From NCBI RefSeq assembly GCF_000828675.1, contig NZ_AP014510.1, forward strand, positions 1,507,413 through 1,571,412: a DNA stretch of 64,000 bases. The letters run 5' to 3'. This DNA is from Thermotoga profunda AZM34c06. Lineage in GTDB: Bacteria > Thermotogota > Thermotogae > Thermotogales > DSM-5069. The notes beneath the pieces are model-generated. The model was not told the DNA's origin and searched no databases. It saw nothing but the letters and a program-made list of their open reading frames with translations. This document shows positions 7,252-17,421 of the stretch, in pieces; position 1 is the stretch's first letter, and each line of letters opens with the position of its first letter. Made by a program: the position numbers and the translations under genes.

Positions 7252-9267
7252 TCATACACGCTCATAAACTATCTCAAGAAAATTTTTAACTACATCGGGA
7301 TTGAATTGTGTTCCAGAGCAATTTCTGATTTCTTCGAGAGCCTTCTCGACGGTCATAGGAACTCTTCTGTAAGGTCGAGCCGTTGTCATGGCATCAAAAC
7401 TGTCCGCGATGAATATCACTTGAGACTTCAATGGTACTTCTTCACCCTTCAACCCTATAGGATAACCCTTTCCATCGTAACGTTCATGGTGATAAAGTAT
7501 GATCTTGGCAATTTCTTCCATACCGTTTATCGAAGAGATCAATTCATAACCCTTCACTGGATGTTGCTTTACAAGTTCAAATTCATCATCAGTCAGATAA
7601 CCTTCTTTGTTTAATACACTTTGTGGTACGTAGATTTTTCCAATGTCATGCAGTAGTGCAGCCAATTCCAGTTCTGATTCAGAAAAACCAAGCTTTCGAG
7701 CCATTTTCTTACAAAACTCTGCCACTCTTTGCGAATGCCCTTGAGTGTATTTATCATAATACTCTAATGCTTTGACGAGCATTGATACTATTTTTTTATT
7801 CAATTCTTCTGTGATAGATATATACCTTCTTACCAAGAAAAATGAATTCACTATTTTAGCAAGACTCTCAGCCATTCTTAAATCATTTTCCGTAAAAACC
7901 TTGCCTGAATCTTGTTTTGTTTCCAAGACAATGTCGCCTATGATCTCATCTGAAATCTTCATGGGTATTATCATTGTATAAGATGGTCTTGGAATCACCT
8001 TTTCGACCTCTGCAAAGACATCATGGTGCATTCGTTTACTGTCAAGCGATCTTATATCTTTTACAATCACTGGTTTGTCTGGTATGTATAGTTCACTGGA
8101 AGGTATCCTTAGGATATTTATGGAATCTTTGTCAAAACCACAAGCCTCTATAATTTGCCAAGTTTTTCGATCAAATAACGAAATATTTCCAAAATCAGCC
8201 TTTGGAAACATATCAAAGATCAATTTAAAAGCCTTTCTCAAGAAATTTTCCCCATCTTCCTGTAAATTGAAGGCTTCATTTATCAAACTCAGCGTGCTCA
8301 TAAAATTGTTATTGGTTTTCTCGAGTTCACTCAGAGCCCTTTCGAGTTCCTCATTCATCGCCTTTATCTCTTCTGACTGAGCTTCAAGTTCTTCATTGAA
8401 AGCACTGAGTTGTTCGTTCTTTCGATCGAGTTCTTTTGTTGCTTTGCGCACAGCCTTTCTCAAGTAAACATTCAAACCAAAGAAGAACAATAAAATACCA
8501 ACCAAAATCAATACAATAATGAATGTGATCAATAAAACGGATGGATCTATGCCAGCACGTGGGGCCATAGAAAGAACTATGTTTTCAATCTCTTTTGGTG
8601 AGATCTTCTCTAAACCATTATTTAAGAGCATCAGAACATGTTCTTTTCCTTTTGGAACAGCCCAGTGCAAACTGTTTTCAGTGAAAGGTCTTGATCTTTT
8701 CACCTGATAAACCATGTCAAATTTATGTAAATAGTACTCTGCTGGTACATCGTCCATCAAAATGACTTCGACCTCATGGTTTTTCAGTGCGAGAAAAAGT
8801 TCTCCATATGTATCGTAAAATCTGAATTGTATAGAAGGATTAGAATCCTTTGCGATTTCATATAAGGCATCACCTTTTTTGACGCCAACTACATAGGGAG
8901 TGAGATCTTTGAGACTTTTCAAGGTTGGTAGATGTTCATCGTAGTATATGCTACTCGTGATTCTGTAGATTTCAATTGAATAATCCAGAAACTTTCTTCT
9001 TTCTTCGGTGACAAAAATGAGATCTATGACATCTGTTTTCTTTTCCTGCGCTATTTTCAAGGCATCTTCCCAGTTCATAGGTATCAATTCTACTTCAATA
9101 CCCGTTCTTTGTGAGAAAAGCTCCCACAACTTTGGACTGATTCCAACAAGTTTTCCTTCTTGATCTATATACGTAAATGGAGGATAATCTATATCGGTGA
9201 CAACTGTAATTTTTGCTGAAAAAACCATTGAAACAATGAATAGAAGACTCAAGACAACTTTCTTCAT
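7252..9267 (-). CDS. Sensor protein: periplasmic solute-binding domain, TM helix, GAF, HD-GYP
   Basis: The 671-residue protein has a signal peptide (1-17) and a periplasmic domain of the SBP_bac_3 type (about 18-240: ITVVTDIDYPPFTYIDQEG, NWEDALKIAQ). A TM helix at about 246-268 is followed by a charged coiled coil (270-335), a GAF-like domain (about 340-480) and an HD-GYP domain (about 500-671). The last keeps HSQRV, LLHDIGKI and HHERYDGKGYP. HD-GYP domains usually break down cyclic di-GMP, so an external ligand would tune the second messenger. The start is ATG 9267 with AAGGAGA upstream. It is a single gene, divergent from mnmA. Confidence 0.9.
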   Translation of the reverse strand: MKKVVLSLLFIVSMVFSAKITVVTDIDYPPFTYIDQEGKLVGISPKLWELFSQRTGIEVELIPMNWEDALKIAQEKKTDVIDLIFVTEERRKFLDYSIEIYRITSSIYYDEHLPTLKSLKDLTPYVVGVKKGDALYEIAKDSNPSIQFRFYDTYGELFLALKNHEVEVILMDDVPAEYYLHKFDMVYQVKRSRPFTENSLHWAVPKGKEHVLMLLNNGLEKISPKEIENIVLSMAPRAGIDPSVLLITFIIVLILVGILLFFFGLNVYLRKAVRKATKELDRKNEQLSAFNEELEAQSEEIKAMNEELERALSELEKTNNNFMSTLSLINEAFNLQEDGENFLRKAFKLIFDMFPKADFGNISLFDRKTWQIIEACGFDKDSINILRIPSSELYIPDKPVIVKDIRSLDSKRMHHDVFAEVEKVIPRPSYTMIIPMKISDEIIGDIVLETKQDSGKVFTENDLRMAESLAKIVNSFFLVRRYISITEELNKKIVSMLVKALEYYDKYTQGHSQRVAEFCKKMARKLGFSESELELAALLHDIGKIYVPQSVLNKEGYLTDDEFELVKQHPVKGYELISSINGMEEIAKIILYHHERYDGKGYPIGLKGEEVPLKSQVIFIADSFDAMTTARPYRRVPMTVEKALEEIRNCSGTQFNPDVVKNFLEIVYERV

Positions 9268-9340
9268 ATAATCTCTCCTTGCAAAAGAATGCAAATTGAT
9301 TTTAGCATATTTTAGTCACTTGTTTAGAAAAAAAGAAGGG

Positions 9341-10402
9341 ATGGTGAAGAATTTGAAAATAGGTGTTTTACTCAGCGGAGGTGTTGATAGTGCAGTTGCA
9401 CTTTATACACTCAAAGAGCAGGGACATGAAGTAATAGCATACCACATGAAAACTGTGCAAGATGAATTTTATATACAAAGACAGATAAAACATAAAGTCT
9501 GTTGTTCGCCGTCGGATACCTTTGATGCACAAATAATAGCAGATCAGTTGAAGGTTCCCCTGAGAATAATACATTTGCAAGACATCTTCAAGAAATTGAT
9601 CATTGATTATTATCTTGAAGAATACAAGCAAGGTAAAACACCGAATCCTTGTTATTTTTGTAATCGTTTGATAAAGTTCGGATATTTGATGGATTTAATG
9701 CTCCAGGACAACGTTGATTTTGTGTCGAGTGGTCATTATGCGAGAATAATTGATGGTAAATTGTATAAAGCTGTGAGCAAAGAAAAAGATCAATCTTATT
9801 TTCTGGCATCAATAGAAAGAGAAAGACTCAAAAAAATCGTCTTTCCAAATGGAGACAAAACAAAGGACGAGATACGAAAAATCGCAGAAAAAGCCAATAT
9901 TCACGTTCACGATAAGACAGAATCTCAGGATTTGTGTTTCATTCCAGATTCCGATCAATTGAGATTCTTTGAAGAATTTGGTGTTGATGTCAAACCAGGT
10001 CCTATTCTTGACAAAAGCGGAAAAAAGATAGGAGAACATAAAGGACTCGTGAAATACACGATTGGTCAAAGAAAAATAGGAGTTTCAACGGGTGAAAAAA
10101 ATTATGTGGTCAAGATATGTCCACAAGAAAATACATTGATTGTTGGAAGTGAAAAAGATGTTTATTCAAAAGGTTTTTCAGTGAGAAATTTGAATATTCT
10201 GACAGATGTGGGAAAAGAATTTGCTTCAACCGTGAAGGTGAGAAAGAACTCAGAAGAAGTCCCATGCGTGGTAATCCTCAATAACAATTCAGCTATTGTT
10301 AAAACAGACAAACCAATTTTTGCTGTAACACCTGGACAGGCAGCGGTTTTCTACAAAGACGAGATGGTACTTGCTTCTGGGATCATTGACGAGGTTTTGT
10401 GA
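9341..10402 (+). CDS. mnmA: tRNA-specific 2-thiouridylase MnmA
   Basis: MnmA adenylates U34 of tRNAs for Lys, Glu and Gln and replaces its 2-oxygen with sulfur. The PP-loop GVLLSGGVDSAVAL is at the N-terminus. Catalytic cysteines appear in NPCYFCNR (first) and ESQDLCFIPD (second). The conserved blocks GHYAR, KDQSYFLA and YTIGQRKIG are present. The start is uncertain: ATG 9341 and GTG 9344 are very near the GAAGGG site, while TTG 9353 (giving MKIGVLLSGG) has GGTGA at good distance. I list the ATG. In E. coli the sulfur comes through TusA-TusBCD-TusE; a TusA/DsrEFH operon lies 2 kb away on the other strand. Confidence 0.95.
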   Translation: MVKNLKIGVLLSGGVDSAVALYTLKEQGHEVIAYHMKTVQDEFYIQRQIKHKVCCSPSDTFDAQIIADQLKVPLRIIHLQDIFKKLIIDYYLEEYKQGKTPNPCYFCNRLIKFGYLMDLMLQDNVDFVSSGHYARIIDGKLYKAVSKEKDQSYFLASIERERLKKIVFPNGDKTKDEIRKIAEKANIHVHDKTESQDLCFIPDSDQLRFFEEFGVDVKPGPILDKSGKKIGEHKGLVKYTIGQRKIGVSTGEKNYVVKICPQENTLIVGSEKDVYSKGFSVRNLNILTDVGKEFASTVKVRKNSEEVPCVVILNNNSAIVKTDKPIFAVTPGQAAVFYKDEMVLASGIIDEVL

Positions 10403-10444
10403 TAAAATAAAAAAATAAAAGATTTCGCTGTGAGGAGTGATTCT

Positions 10445-11140
10445 TTGTTTCCATTGTATGATACTATACCGAGCAGGAGAAAACCTTACGTCGTATATAC
10501 TTTGATTCTAATTAATGTTGTTCTTTTCATCTATCAACAGACTCTTTCAAGAGCCGAGTTGATACAGTTTCTATACAATTTTGGTCTTGTGCCAGCACGA
10601 TTCACATCACAGCGATGGAGCCAAATTTGGCATTTGAGGACAGGTTTGGATCTCTATTCACCAAAATGGTTTTCCCTTGTCAGCCATATGTTCTTACATG
10701 GAGGATGGTCGCACTTGATTGGAAATATGTGGTTTCTCGGTGTTTTTGGTGACAATGTCGAGGACAACATGGGACACACAATGTTTGCTATCTTTTACAT
10801 ATCAAGTGGTATCTTAGCAGCATTAGTGCATTTTGTTTTCAGCCTGAACTCGCAAGTGCCAATGGTTGGAGCCTCTGGTGCCGTTTCTGCTGTGATGGGG
10901 GCTTATTATGTTCTATTTCCGTATTCACGTGTGGTTTCTTTTGTTCCAACATTTTTTCTCCCGTTTTTGATTGCAATACCAGCTGGAGTATATCTTCTGG
11001 TTTGGTTTGCCTTTCAAATAATAAGTGGAATTGCTGACAGTGCAGTGAGTTCTGGAGTCGCATATTGGGCTCATATAGGAGGCTTTGTTATTGGAATGAT
11101 CTGGGGATTATTCAGAAGAAAGAAAGTTTATTATTACTGA
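10445..11140 (+). CDS. Second rhomboid family intramembrane protease
   Basis: This 231-residue rhomboid has HGGWSHLIGNMWFLGVFGDNVED (loop 1 and helix 2), the catalytic serine in GASGAVSAVMG, and the partner His in YWAHIGGFVIGM. It has the longer cytoplasmic N-terminus and ends in a basic tail (RRKKVYYY). TTG at 10445 is the likely start: GAGGAG (10432-10437) stands 7 nt before it, while the GTG at 10430 lies upstream of that site. It is the second gene of the run led by mnmA and precedes gatA by 14 nt. It is clearly different from the rhomboid at 1572, so not a recent duplicate. Confidence 0.92.
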   Translation: MFPLYDTIPSRRKPYVVYTLILINVVLFIYQQTLSRAELIQFLYNFGLVPARFTSQRWSQIWHLRTGLDLYSPKWFSLVSHMFLHGGWSHLIGNMWFLGVFGDNVEDNMGHTMFAIFYISSGILAALVHFVFSLNSQVPMVGASGAVSAVMGAYYVLFPYSRVVSFVPTFFLPFLIAIPAGVYLLVWFAFQIISGIADSAVSSGVAYWAHIGGFVIGMIWGLFRRKKVYYY

Positions 11141-11154
11141 GGGAGGAGTTTGAA

Positions 11155-12561
11155 TTGTTTGAGCAAATGACGATAGAAGATTCTTTGAACTTTAGTAGAG
11201 AAGAATTAATCGAACAATCTCTTGAGAAGATACGATCGATTGATCCTGTTATCAAGAGTTTTATAACAGTTGTAGAAAAAGTGGAAGTCAATGATGGTCC
11301 ATATAGGGGAATTCCAATAGCGATTAAAGACAATATCACAACAAAGGGTTTAAAGACTACCTGCGCTTCGAAGATACTTGAAAATTACATTCCACCTTAT
11401 GATGCTACATGCGTCAGAAGGTTGAGAGATTACGGCTTTGCAATTGTCGGAAAAACCAATATGGATGAATTCGCAATGGGTTCCAGCACTGAAAGATCGG
11501 CATTTTTCACCACGAGAAACCCCTGGGATTTAGATTGTGTTCCTGGTGGAAGCAGTGGTGGATCTGCAGCTGCAGTTGCAAGCGGTCAAGTAATTGCTTC
11601 TCTGGGAAGTGATACAGGAGGATCAGTTAGACAACCTGCATCTTTTTGCGGTGTAGTTGGCTTTAAACCAACCTATGGATTGGTCTCGAGGTATGGACTC
11701 ATTGCTTTTGCCTCATCTTTGGATCAAGTTGGCCCCATAACAAAATCTGTCAGAGATGCTGCTCTGATAATGGAGATAATCGCAGGCAAAGATCCATTTG
11801 ATTCAACGACTGTTTCAAGAAAGATCGATTTTCTGAGCCAAATCGAAGAGGACATTCATGGCATGAAGTTTGCGATTCCCAAAGAAGTGTACGAATATGA
11901 ACAACTCGATAGTGAGGTAGCTGAGCGTTTTGAAGAAGCAATCAAGACAGCCGAGAAACTCGGAGCAACAGTCGAACGTGTAAATATTCCAAGTATGAAA
12001 TATGCCGTTGCAACTTATTATGTGATAGCACCAGCTGAAGCCAGTTCAAATTTGGCGCGGTACGATGGTGTTAAATATGGCTTGAGAGTAGAAGAAACAG
12101 GTTTGAAAGGCACGTACATGAAAACTCGAAATATAGGTTTTGGAGAAGAAGTGAGGCGAAGGATAGTATTGGGAACATTCACTCTGAGTGCAGCTTATTA
12201 TGAGGCATATTTCAACAAAGCTCTAAAAGTGAGAAGGATACTCTCAAATGATATAAATCAAATCCTTGATAGTTTTGATGCCATTCTCACCCCTACTTCA
12301 CCAATACCTGCTTTTAAGATTGGTTCTGTCTCAGATCCCTTGACATACTATCTTATGGATATCTTCACAGTCCCAGCGAATTTAGTTGGAATTCCAGCTA
12401 TAAGTATTCCTTTTGGTTTTGCGCATGATATGCCCGTTGGATTACAGATAATGGGAAAAAGATTTGACGATCCCAAGGTGTTGAGAATTGCGAGAAATTT
12501 TGAAAAAATATCTCCTTACAATGACAATGGCAGAATTAGATTACCGGCGGTGAGAATATGA
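11155..12561 (+). CDS. gatA: Asp/Glu-tRNA amidotransferase subunit A
   Basis: GatA is the amidase of GatCAB, which turns Glu-tRNA(Gln) (and often Asp-tRNA(Asn)) into the amidated form. The catalytic Lys is in IPIAIKDNI, the cis-Ser and nucleophile Ser in [14 protein letters not shown] and [16 protein letters not shown]. The 468-residue length is usual. TTG at 11155 has GGGAGGAG (11141-11148) at ideal distance; the long upstream frame overlaps the rhomboid gene and is not real. It overlaps gatB by ATGA. No gatC is seen next to it or elsewhere in the window. Confidence 0.96.
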   Translation: MFEQMTIEDSLNFSREELIEQSLEKIRSIDPVIKSFITVVEKVEVNDGPYRGIPIAIKDNITTKGLKTTCASKILENYIPPYDATCVRRLRDYGFAIVGKTNMDEFAMGSSTERSAFFTTRNPWDLDCVPGGSSGGSAAAVASGQVIASLGSDTGGSVRQPASFCGVVGFKPTYGLVSRYGLIAFASSLDQVGPITKSVRDAALIMEIIAGKDPFDSTTVSRKIDFLSQIEEDIHGMKFAIPKEVYEYEQLDSEVAERFEEAIKTAEKLGATVERVNIPSMKYAVATYYVIAPAEASSNLARYDGVKYGLRVEETGLKGTYMKTRNIGFGEEVRRRIVLGTFTLSAAYYEAYFNKALKVRRILSNDINQILDSFDAILTPTSPIPAFKIGSVSDPLTYYLMDIFTVPANLVGIPAISIPFGFAHDMPVGLQIMGKRFDDPKVLRIARNFEKISPYNDNGRIRLPAVRI

Positions 12562-14003
12562 GCTACAGGACAGTTATCGGACTTGAAATACACGTTCAGT
12601 TGATGACTAAAACAAAGGCATTTTGCTCTTGTAGAGCAGACGTATTTGAATTACCCCCTAATACAGCCATATGTCCAGTTTGCACGGGTCAGCCTGGTGC
12701 GCTACCCGTTGTAAATTCTTCAATGATAGACTATGCAGCAAAAATCGCCCTTGCTTTGAACTGTGAGATTCATGAGTACTCAAGATTTGATAGAAAAAAT
12801 TATTTCTACCCTGACTTACCAAAAGGGTATCAGATAACACAGTATTTCTATCCTATAGCAACTTCGGGATATCTGGATATAGATATCGATGGGCAGACAA
12901 AAAGGGTTAGAATCAGAAGACTGCATATAGAAGAGGATGCAGGTAAATTAGTACATGAAGGAGATTCAATAACTCAAGCTCAGTATTCTTTGGTTGATAT
13001 GAATCGATGTGGGATTCCGTTAGTTGAAATAGTCACTGAACCAGATCTTTCATCACCTAAGGAAGCAAGACTTTTCGTAGAAAAACTCCGCACAATATTG
13101 CGATATTTAGAGGTTAGCACGGGTGATATGGAAAAAGGTGCTCTTAGATGTGATGCAAACATTTCCGTGGTCGATGAACTCAAAGATATCCAAAGCAACA
13201 GAGTAGAGGTCAAAAATATGAACTCTTTTAAATTCATAGAAAAAGCCCTTGAATACGAACAACAGAGGATAATTGAGGCTTTGAAGAATGGACAAAATGT
13301 TGAAAAAGAAACAAGAGGATGGGATCTGAGTAGTAAAATAACAATCTCAATGCGTGGTAAAGAAGAAGAAAGTGATTATAGATACTTTCCGGAACCAGAC
13401 ATCCCACCAGTGATTTTTTCAAAAGAAAGATTGGAACACATCAAATCATCACTTGTTGAATTACCCGACCAGAAGATAGAAAGATTTATTGAATTTTATA
13501 AAATACCGAGGTATGATGCGACAGTTCTTGCAATGAACAAAGAAATAGCAGATTTTTATGAAGCTTGTGTGAAACAGACAAACAAGCCCAAGGAAGTGAG
13601 TAACTGGATAATGACTGAGATGCTCAGAGAAATGAAACAACTTGAAACTGAACAGATAAGCATCACACCGATGCATATTTCTGAGCTGTTCTCTTTAATG
13701 GACAAGGGCGAAATTTCCATTAAGATGGCAAAGGAAATATTCCCCGAAATCTTCAGGACAGGCAAAATGCCAAGTCAAGTTTTAGAAGAAAGGGGCATGA
13801 AACAGATCAGCGATGAAAAATTCATAGAACAGATAGTCAGAAAGGCCATGACGCAAAATCCAAAGGCTGTAGAACAGTACAAATCAGGAAAGACAAACAT
13901 CATAGGTTATTTCATAGGACAGGTTATGAAAGAAACCAAGGGATCTGCAAATCCACAGCTGGTAAATGATATCGTAAAACGTTTGCTGGAGGGATCAACT
14001 TGA
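12558..14003 (+). CDS. gatB: Asp/Glu-tRNA amidotransferase subunit B
   Basis: GatB binds the misacylated tRNA and activates its glutamate or aspartate for amidation. The 481-residue protein begins [21 protein letters not shown], has the zinc-site pattern CSC then [15 protein letters not shown], and the GatB signature [20 protein letters not shown]-like block (here [17 protein letters not shown]). The GatB/YqeY tail domain is complete. Translation is coupled to gatA by a 4-nt overlap and its stop overlaps the TTG start of the next gene. Confidence 0.97.
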   Translation: MSYRTVIGLEIHVQLMTKTKAFCSCRADVFELPPNTAICPVCTGQPGALPVVNSSMIDYAAKIALALNCEIHEYSRFDRKNYFYPDLPKGYQITQYFYPIATSGYLDIDIDGQTKRVRIRRLHIEEDAGKLVHEGDSITQAQYSLVDMNRCGIPLVEIVTEPDLSSPKEARLFVEKLRTILRYLEVSTGDMEKGALRCDANISVVDELKDIQSNRVEVKNMNSFKFIEKALEYEQQRIIEALKNGQNVEKETRGWDLSSKITISMRGKEEESDYRYFPEPDIPPVIFSKERLEHIKSSLVELPDQKIERFIEFYKIPRYDATVLAMNKEIADFYEACVKQTNKPKEVSNWIMTEMLREMKQLETEQISITPMHISELFSLMDKGEISIKMAKEIFPEIFRTGKMPSQVLEERGMKQISDEKFIEQIVRKAMTQNPKAVEQYKSGKTNIIGYFIGQVMKETKGSANPQLVNDIVKRLLEGST

Positions 14004-14758
14004 AATACATATCACTCGTTTTGATTTTGATTTCAACATCGATTTCCATTGCTGTCCAATTCAATTTTTCAAATGACATACAACACTTCATAGATATCGG
14101 AAATTTATTGATCAACTTGAACAGTTATGACTCACAAATAGGTTTTGTCTATAAAAATGATAGAACCACCTATTCAAAACTTGGTTTTTTGAAATTCAAA
14201 AACTCAGATGCTTCTTTAGCTGTCGGTGGTACATTTGGAAAATCATGGACGGCAATGATGAAAGTCCAGACAAATCTTTACGGCATAACACCAGGACAAT
14301 ATAATTTTGATTTTGTGATTAGTCCTGAGAAAACTTATGCAAGTTGGAAGATCAATCAGAAATTTTTCTTTGCAAACAATGTCTTGAGTTTCAGCACGTA
14401 TGAAAGAATCGGTGATTTGTCTGCTGGATTTTCAAGGGTTTATATGAGATTTCAGAACAGGGAGATCGGGGTTTACAGATTGAACGAAGGGCTTTTTGCA
14501 GGTTTTTTTCCATATACCGTGGGGCAGACGGGTGAAGAAGGTTTCTTCATGGGCGCTGGCTGGATGAATGGTTTTTCAGGTTTTTTCTCGTTCAGGAGTC
14601 GGTGGGCTTTGCAGAATACATCAGCTTTCATAGATCCTTTTGTGATAATCAAAACCAACAGTGTCTCCTTTGGTATCAGAATGGAAGTAACCGGTTCAGA
14701 TTTTAGAGGAGATTTACTTTTTACAGGTAGGCAGGTGCTTTTCAGTGTCTCGTTCTAA
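14000..14758 (+). CDS. Secreted protein, possible small outer-membrane beta-barrel
   Basis: I do not recognise the family. The 252-residue protein has a signal peptide ([20 protein letters not shown]) and a body rich in alternating polar/hydrophobic stretches with many Phe, Tyr and Gly. It ends in VLFSVSF; a terminal Phe after an amphipathic strand is the usual recognition signal of outer-membrane barrels. This suggests a small barrel in the outer sheath, which is inference. TTG at 14000 overlaps the gatB stop (TTGA) and has GGAGGGAT upstream. There is no obvious link to gatB or to the hemW gene it overlaps. Confidence 0.6.
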   Translation: MKYISLVLILISTSISIAVQFNFSNDIQHFIDIGNLLINLNSYDSQIGFVYKNDRTTYSKLGFLKFKNSDASLAVGGTFGKSWTAMMKVQTNLYGITPGQYNFDFVISPEKTYASWKINQKFFFANNVLSFSTYERIGDLSAGFSRVYMRFQNREIGVYRLNEGLFAGFFPYTVGQTGEEGFFMGAGWMNGFSGFFSFRSRWALQNTSAFIDPFVIIKTNSVSFGIRMEVTGSDFRGDLLFTGRQVLFSVSF

Positions 14759-15866
14759 GAGTTTGGGACTTTATGTGCATATACCATTTTGTAAGAGTAG
14801 ATGTTCTTACTGTGATTTTGTTTCATACACAGATTTTTCTCATGTGGAGAGTTATTTTAATTGCTTAAATAAAGAAATTGAAATGTGGTCAAAATTGCTT
14901 GGAAAACAAAAAATTGATACAGTATACATTGGTGGTGGTACACCAAGTGATGTACCGATTGAATATATTTCAAAACTTTTGAAAAACGTAGAGAAAAGAT
15001 TCCACTTGGTTGATCCTGAAATCACAGTTGAAATTAACCCAAACTTTTCTCGTTTTGCCGATTTAAAAAACTTAGGAATAAACAGATTGAGTATAGGGCT
15101 TCAAGCTGCAGATGATACTGTTCTAAAGGCGGTGAGTCGAAGACACTCAGTTTATGATTTTCGAAAGGCTTACGAGGGTGCGAGTGCTTATTTTGACAAC
15201 GTGAATATCGATTTTATTATTGGACTGCCACAAGAATCACGCCAAACTATTACAAGAAACCTTGAATTGGTAGAACAATATCGACCAAAGCATGTTTCTG
15301 TTTATATTCTTGAAATACACACGGAAAATGCTATTGTCTCACAAATAGATCAAGATAACACGGCAATCCATCACGAAATCTTTGTAAACGAACTCGAAAG
15401 ACTTGGTTATGAAAGATATGAGATATCTAATTTCTCTTTACCTGGATATAGATGTAAACACAATCTGAAATATTGGCATAATGATGATTATGTGGGTATC
15501 GGTGTTTCTGCCGGCGGTCATGTTAAGTCAAAAAGATATGTAAATGTCTCGAATCTACATAGATATATTGAAATGATTAATAGTGGAGAATTCGCCTTTG
15601 AATACTTTCATGAGAATAGTTCTTTTGAGGAACTGCGAGAAACATTGTTCATGTCTTTAAGACTTTGTGATGGTGTGGAAATTCGAAGATTAAAAAAACT
15701 CTCACCGAAAATGAATGTATATAGATTGATTGAGATGTTTCCAGGGCAGCTAATTTTTGATAGAAATAGATTGAAAATATCCAAGTCTGGGATGGACTTT
15801 TCATGTACTTTGTTGTCTGAGATAATTGACAAAGATACCCTTTTACGGGTGACTGGGGGTGAGTGA
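14745..15866 (+). CDS. hemW: HemW-like radical SAM protein
   Basis: The 373-residue protein belongs to the HemN/HemW group. The radical SAM cluster motif is HIPFCKSRCSYCDF (CxxxCxxC), followed by YIGGGTPS. It has the HemW block YEISNFSLPGYRCKHNLKYW. Although often annotated as oxygen-independent coproporphyrinogen III oxidase, proteins with this pattern are generally heme chaperones; no heme synthesis gene is visible here. GTG 14745 overlaps the previous gene by 14 nt; a TTG at 14763 is an alternative. Confidence 0.85.
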   Translation: MSRSKSLGLYVHIPFCKSRCSYCDFVSYTDFSHVESYFNCLNKEIEMWSKLLGKQKIDTVYIGGGTPSDVPIEYISKLLKNVEKRFHLVDPEITVEINPNFSRFADLKNLGINRLSIGLQAADDTVLKAVSRRHSVYDFRKAYEGASAYFDNVNIDFIIGLPQESRQTITRNLELVEQYRPKHVSVYILEIHTENAIVSQIDQDNTAIHHEIFVNELERLGYERYEISNFSLPGYRCKHNLKYWHNDDYVGIGVSAGGHVKSKRYVNVSNLHRYIEMINSGEFAFEYFHENSSFEELRETLFMSLRLCDGVEIRRLKKLSPKMNVYRLIEMFPGQLIFDRNRLKISKSGMDFSCTLLSEIIDKDTLLRVTGGE

Positions 15867-15867
15867 A

Positions 15868-16449
15868 ATGGTCTTCGCGGAGAATCTGGAAAAATACAAT
15901 CTTCACTACCCAGCAAATGTCGCAATCATTTGCTGCAAATATGAAGAAAGAACCAATCTCATGGCTGCGGCGTGGCATACACAGCTTTCGCATGACCCTC
16001 CACTCTATGGTGTATCAGTCTCTCCAAAGAGGTTCACCCACGATTTGATATTAGTCTCAAAGGAGTTCACAGTCAATTTTGTCAGATTCGATCAAAGTCG
16101 TTTTGCAGCCTTTGTCGGTAAGACATCTGGTAGGGATATTGACAAGATCAATGTATTTGAAATAGATTTGTCCGATGGTAAAAATGTAAAGGCACCCGTG
16201 CTGAAAAATGCCTACGCTGCTTATGAGTGTAAACTCGTTGATTTTCGCAAGACAGGAGATCACACCTTTTTTGTGGGAAAGATAGTTGGAGTCCATTATG
16301 ATCCAAATGCATTTTCACCTTTTTTGAATACCACTCCGACACTTTATTTGGGATCAGATATGTATGTTACTTTCGATCCATCGACAAAGCGATTACATGA
16401 TGAAAAACAGGTCAAGGAATATTTATCTAAATGGGTACAGGGTGATTGA
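15868..16449 (+). CDS. Flavin reductase-like FMN-binding protein (flavoredoxin type)
   Basis: The 193-residue protein has the Flavin_Reduct split-barrel pattern: YPANVAIICCKYEERTNLMAAAWHTQLS, then PPLYGVSVSPKRFTHDLI and FTVNFV. Such proteins bind FMN and either reduce flavins or carry electrons, as flavoredoxin does. ATG at 15868 has GGGGGT (15855-15860) 7 nt upstream; the GTG at 15859 would lie in that site. It starts just after the hemW stop and its stop abuts nrnA. Confidence 0.85.
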   Translation: MVFAENLEKYNLHYPANVAIICCKYEERTNLMAAAWHTQLSHDPPLYGVSVSPKRFTHDLILVSKEFTVNFVRFDQSRFAAFVGKTSGRDIDKINVFEIDLSDGKNVKAPVLKNAYAAYECKLVDFRKTGDHTFFVGKIVGVHYDPNAFSPFLNTTPTLYLGSDMYVTFDPSTKRLHDEKQVKEYLSKWVQGD

Positions 16450-17421
16450 ATGAATAAATTCACTGCGATATTATCCCAGATAAATGAGTCACAAGATATA
16501 CTTGTGATAGGTCATGTGATGCCCGATGGAGATGATATAAGTAGCGTTACATCGCTTACTCTGGGCTTAAGGCAATTGGGTAAAAATTGTTTTGGATCGA
16601 TAGATTATACAATTCCAGAGTATTACAAAGTTTTCGCTGGTGTGAGTGAGTTGAGATCATATGAAGATCTGTGCGATTTAACACCCCAGTTGATCATAGT
16701 TGTGGATAGTTCTTCACCAGACAGAGTTGGTCGCTTTCAATCAATGCTTCCACATCACAAAACCGTTGTTATAGATCATCACGCGACTAACACACTTTTT
16801 GGTGATACAAACTGGGTTGATGCGTCGTACGCTGCTACTGCGCAGATGGTATATACTCTGAATAAGGCACTTGGTGTGGTGTATGATTCCGAGCTTGCAA
16901 CGACAAATTTCGTTGGCATAGCAACTGATTCGGGCTTCTTTAGATTTTCAAACACAGACGAGCGAGTCTTTAAAGATGCAGCTGAACTCGTTCGATTTGG
17001 TGCCCAACCGTATTTTGTTGCTGCCACGATACTTGAAAATAAGCGACCCGAACAAATGAGGTTGTACTGTACTATGGTCAGTCATATGATACTCGAAGAT
17101 TCCTTGGTTTACTCCTGGTTGAGTTATGAAGATTACCTTCAAAACGACTGCGTAGAAGACGATAGTACGGGATTTGTAGGTGAGATGAGATCACTGAAAG
17201 ATATAGAAGTTGCGATCTTGGTGACAGAGTTTCCAAAGAATGAGATACACGTCAGTTTGAGGTCTAAAAATTGGTTAGATGTGAGCAAAATAGCATCTAT
17301 TCTGGGTGGTGGTGGGCATGCAAGGGCGGCTGGATGTTCTTTCAAAGGAGCAGAATTGAAAAACGTATTGAACGAAGTTGTCGGCCTGACGAAAGACTTT
17401 CTGCAGGGGGGAATCAAGTGA
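16450..17421 (+). CDS. nrnA: DHH-family phosphoesterase, NrnA-like
   Basis: The 323-residue protein has the DHH/DHHA1 layout of NrnA, which degrades very short RNAs and, in some species, pAp or linear dinucleotides such as pGpG. Metal motifs are HVMPDGDDISS (N-terminal, with Ser where Gly is usual), VVDSS, DHHATN, and the C-terminal substrate motif GGGGHARAAGCS. ATG 16450 directly follows the previous stop, with GGGTGA upstream. Its stop overlaps the GTG of the GGDEF-protein gene, so a dinucleotide clean-up role next to cyclic di-GMP synthesis is conceivable. Confidence 0.88.
   Translation: MNKFTAILSQINESQDILVIGHVMPDGDDISSVTSLTLGLRQLGKNCFGSIDYTIPEYYKVFAGVSELRSYEDLCDLTPQLIIVVDSSSPDRVGRFQSMLPHHKTVVIDHHATNTLFGDTNWVDASYAATAQMVYTLNKALGVVYDSELATTNFVGIATDSGFFRFSNTDERVFKDAAELVRFGAQPYFVAATILENKRPEQMRLYCTMVSHMILEDSLVYSWLSYEDYLQNDCVEDDSTGFVGEMRSLKDIEVAILVTEFPKNEIHVSLRSKNWLDVSKIASILGGGGHARAAGCSFKGAELKNVLNEVVGLTKDFLQGGIK

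Noticed and set aside
1572-11140. The two rhomboid genes as a recent duplication
   Set aside because: They share only family motifs; N-termini, loops and tails differ throughout.
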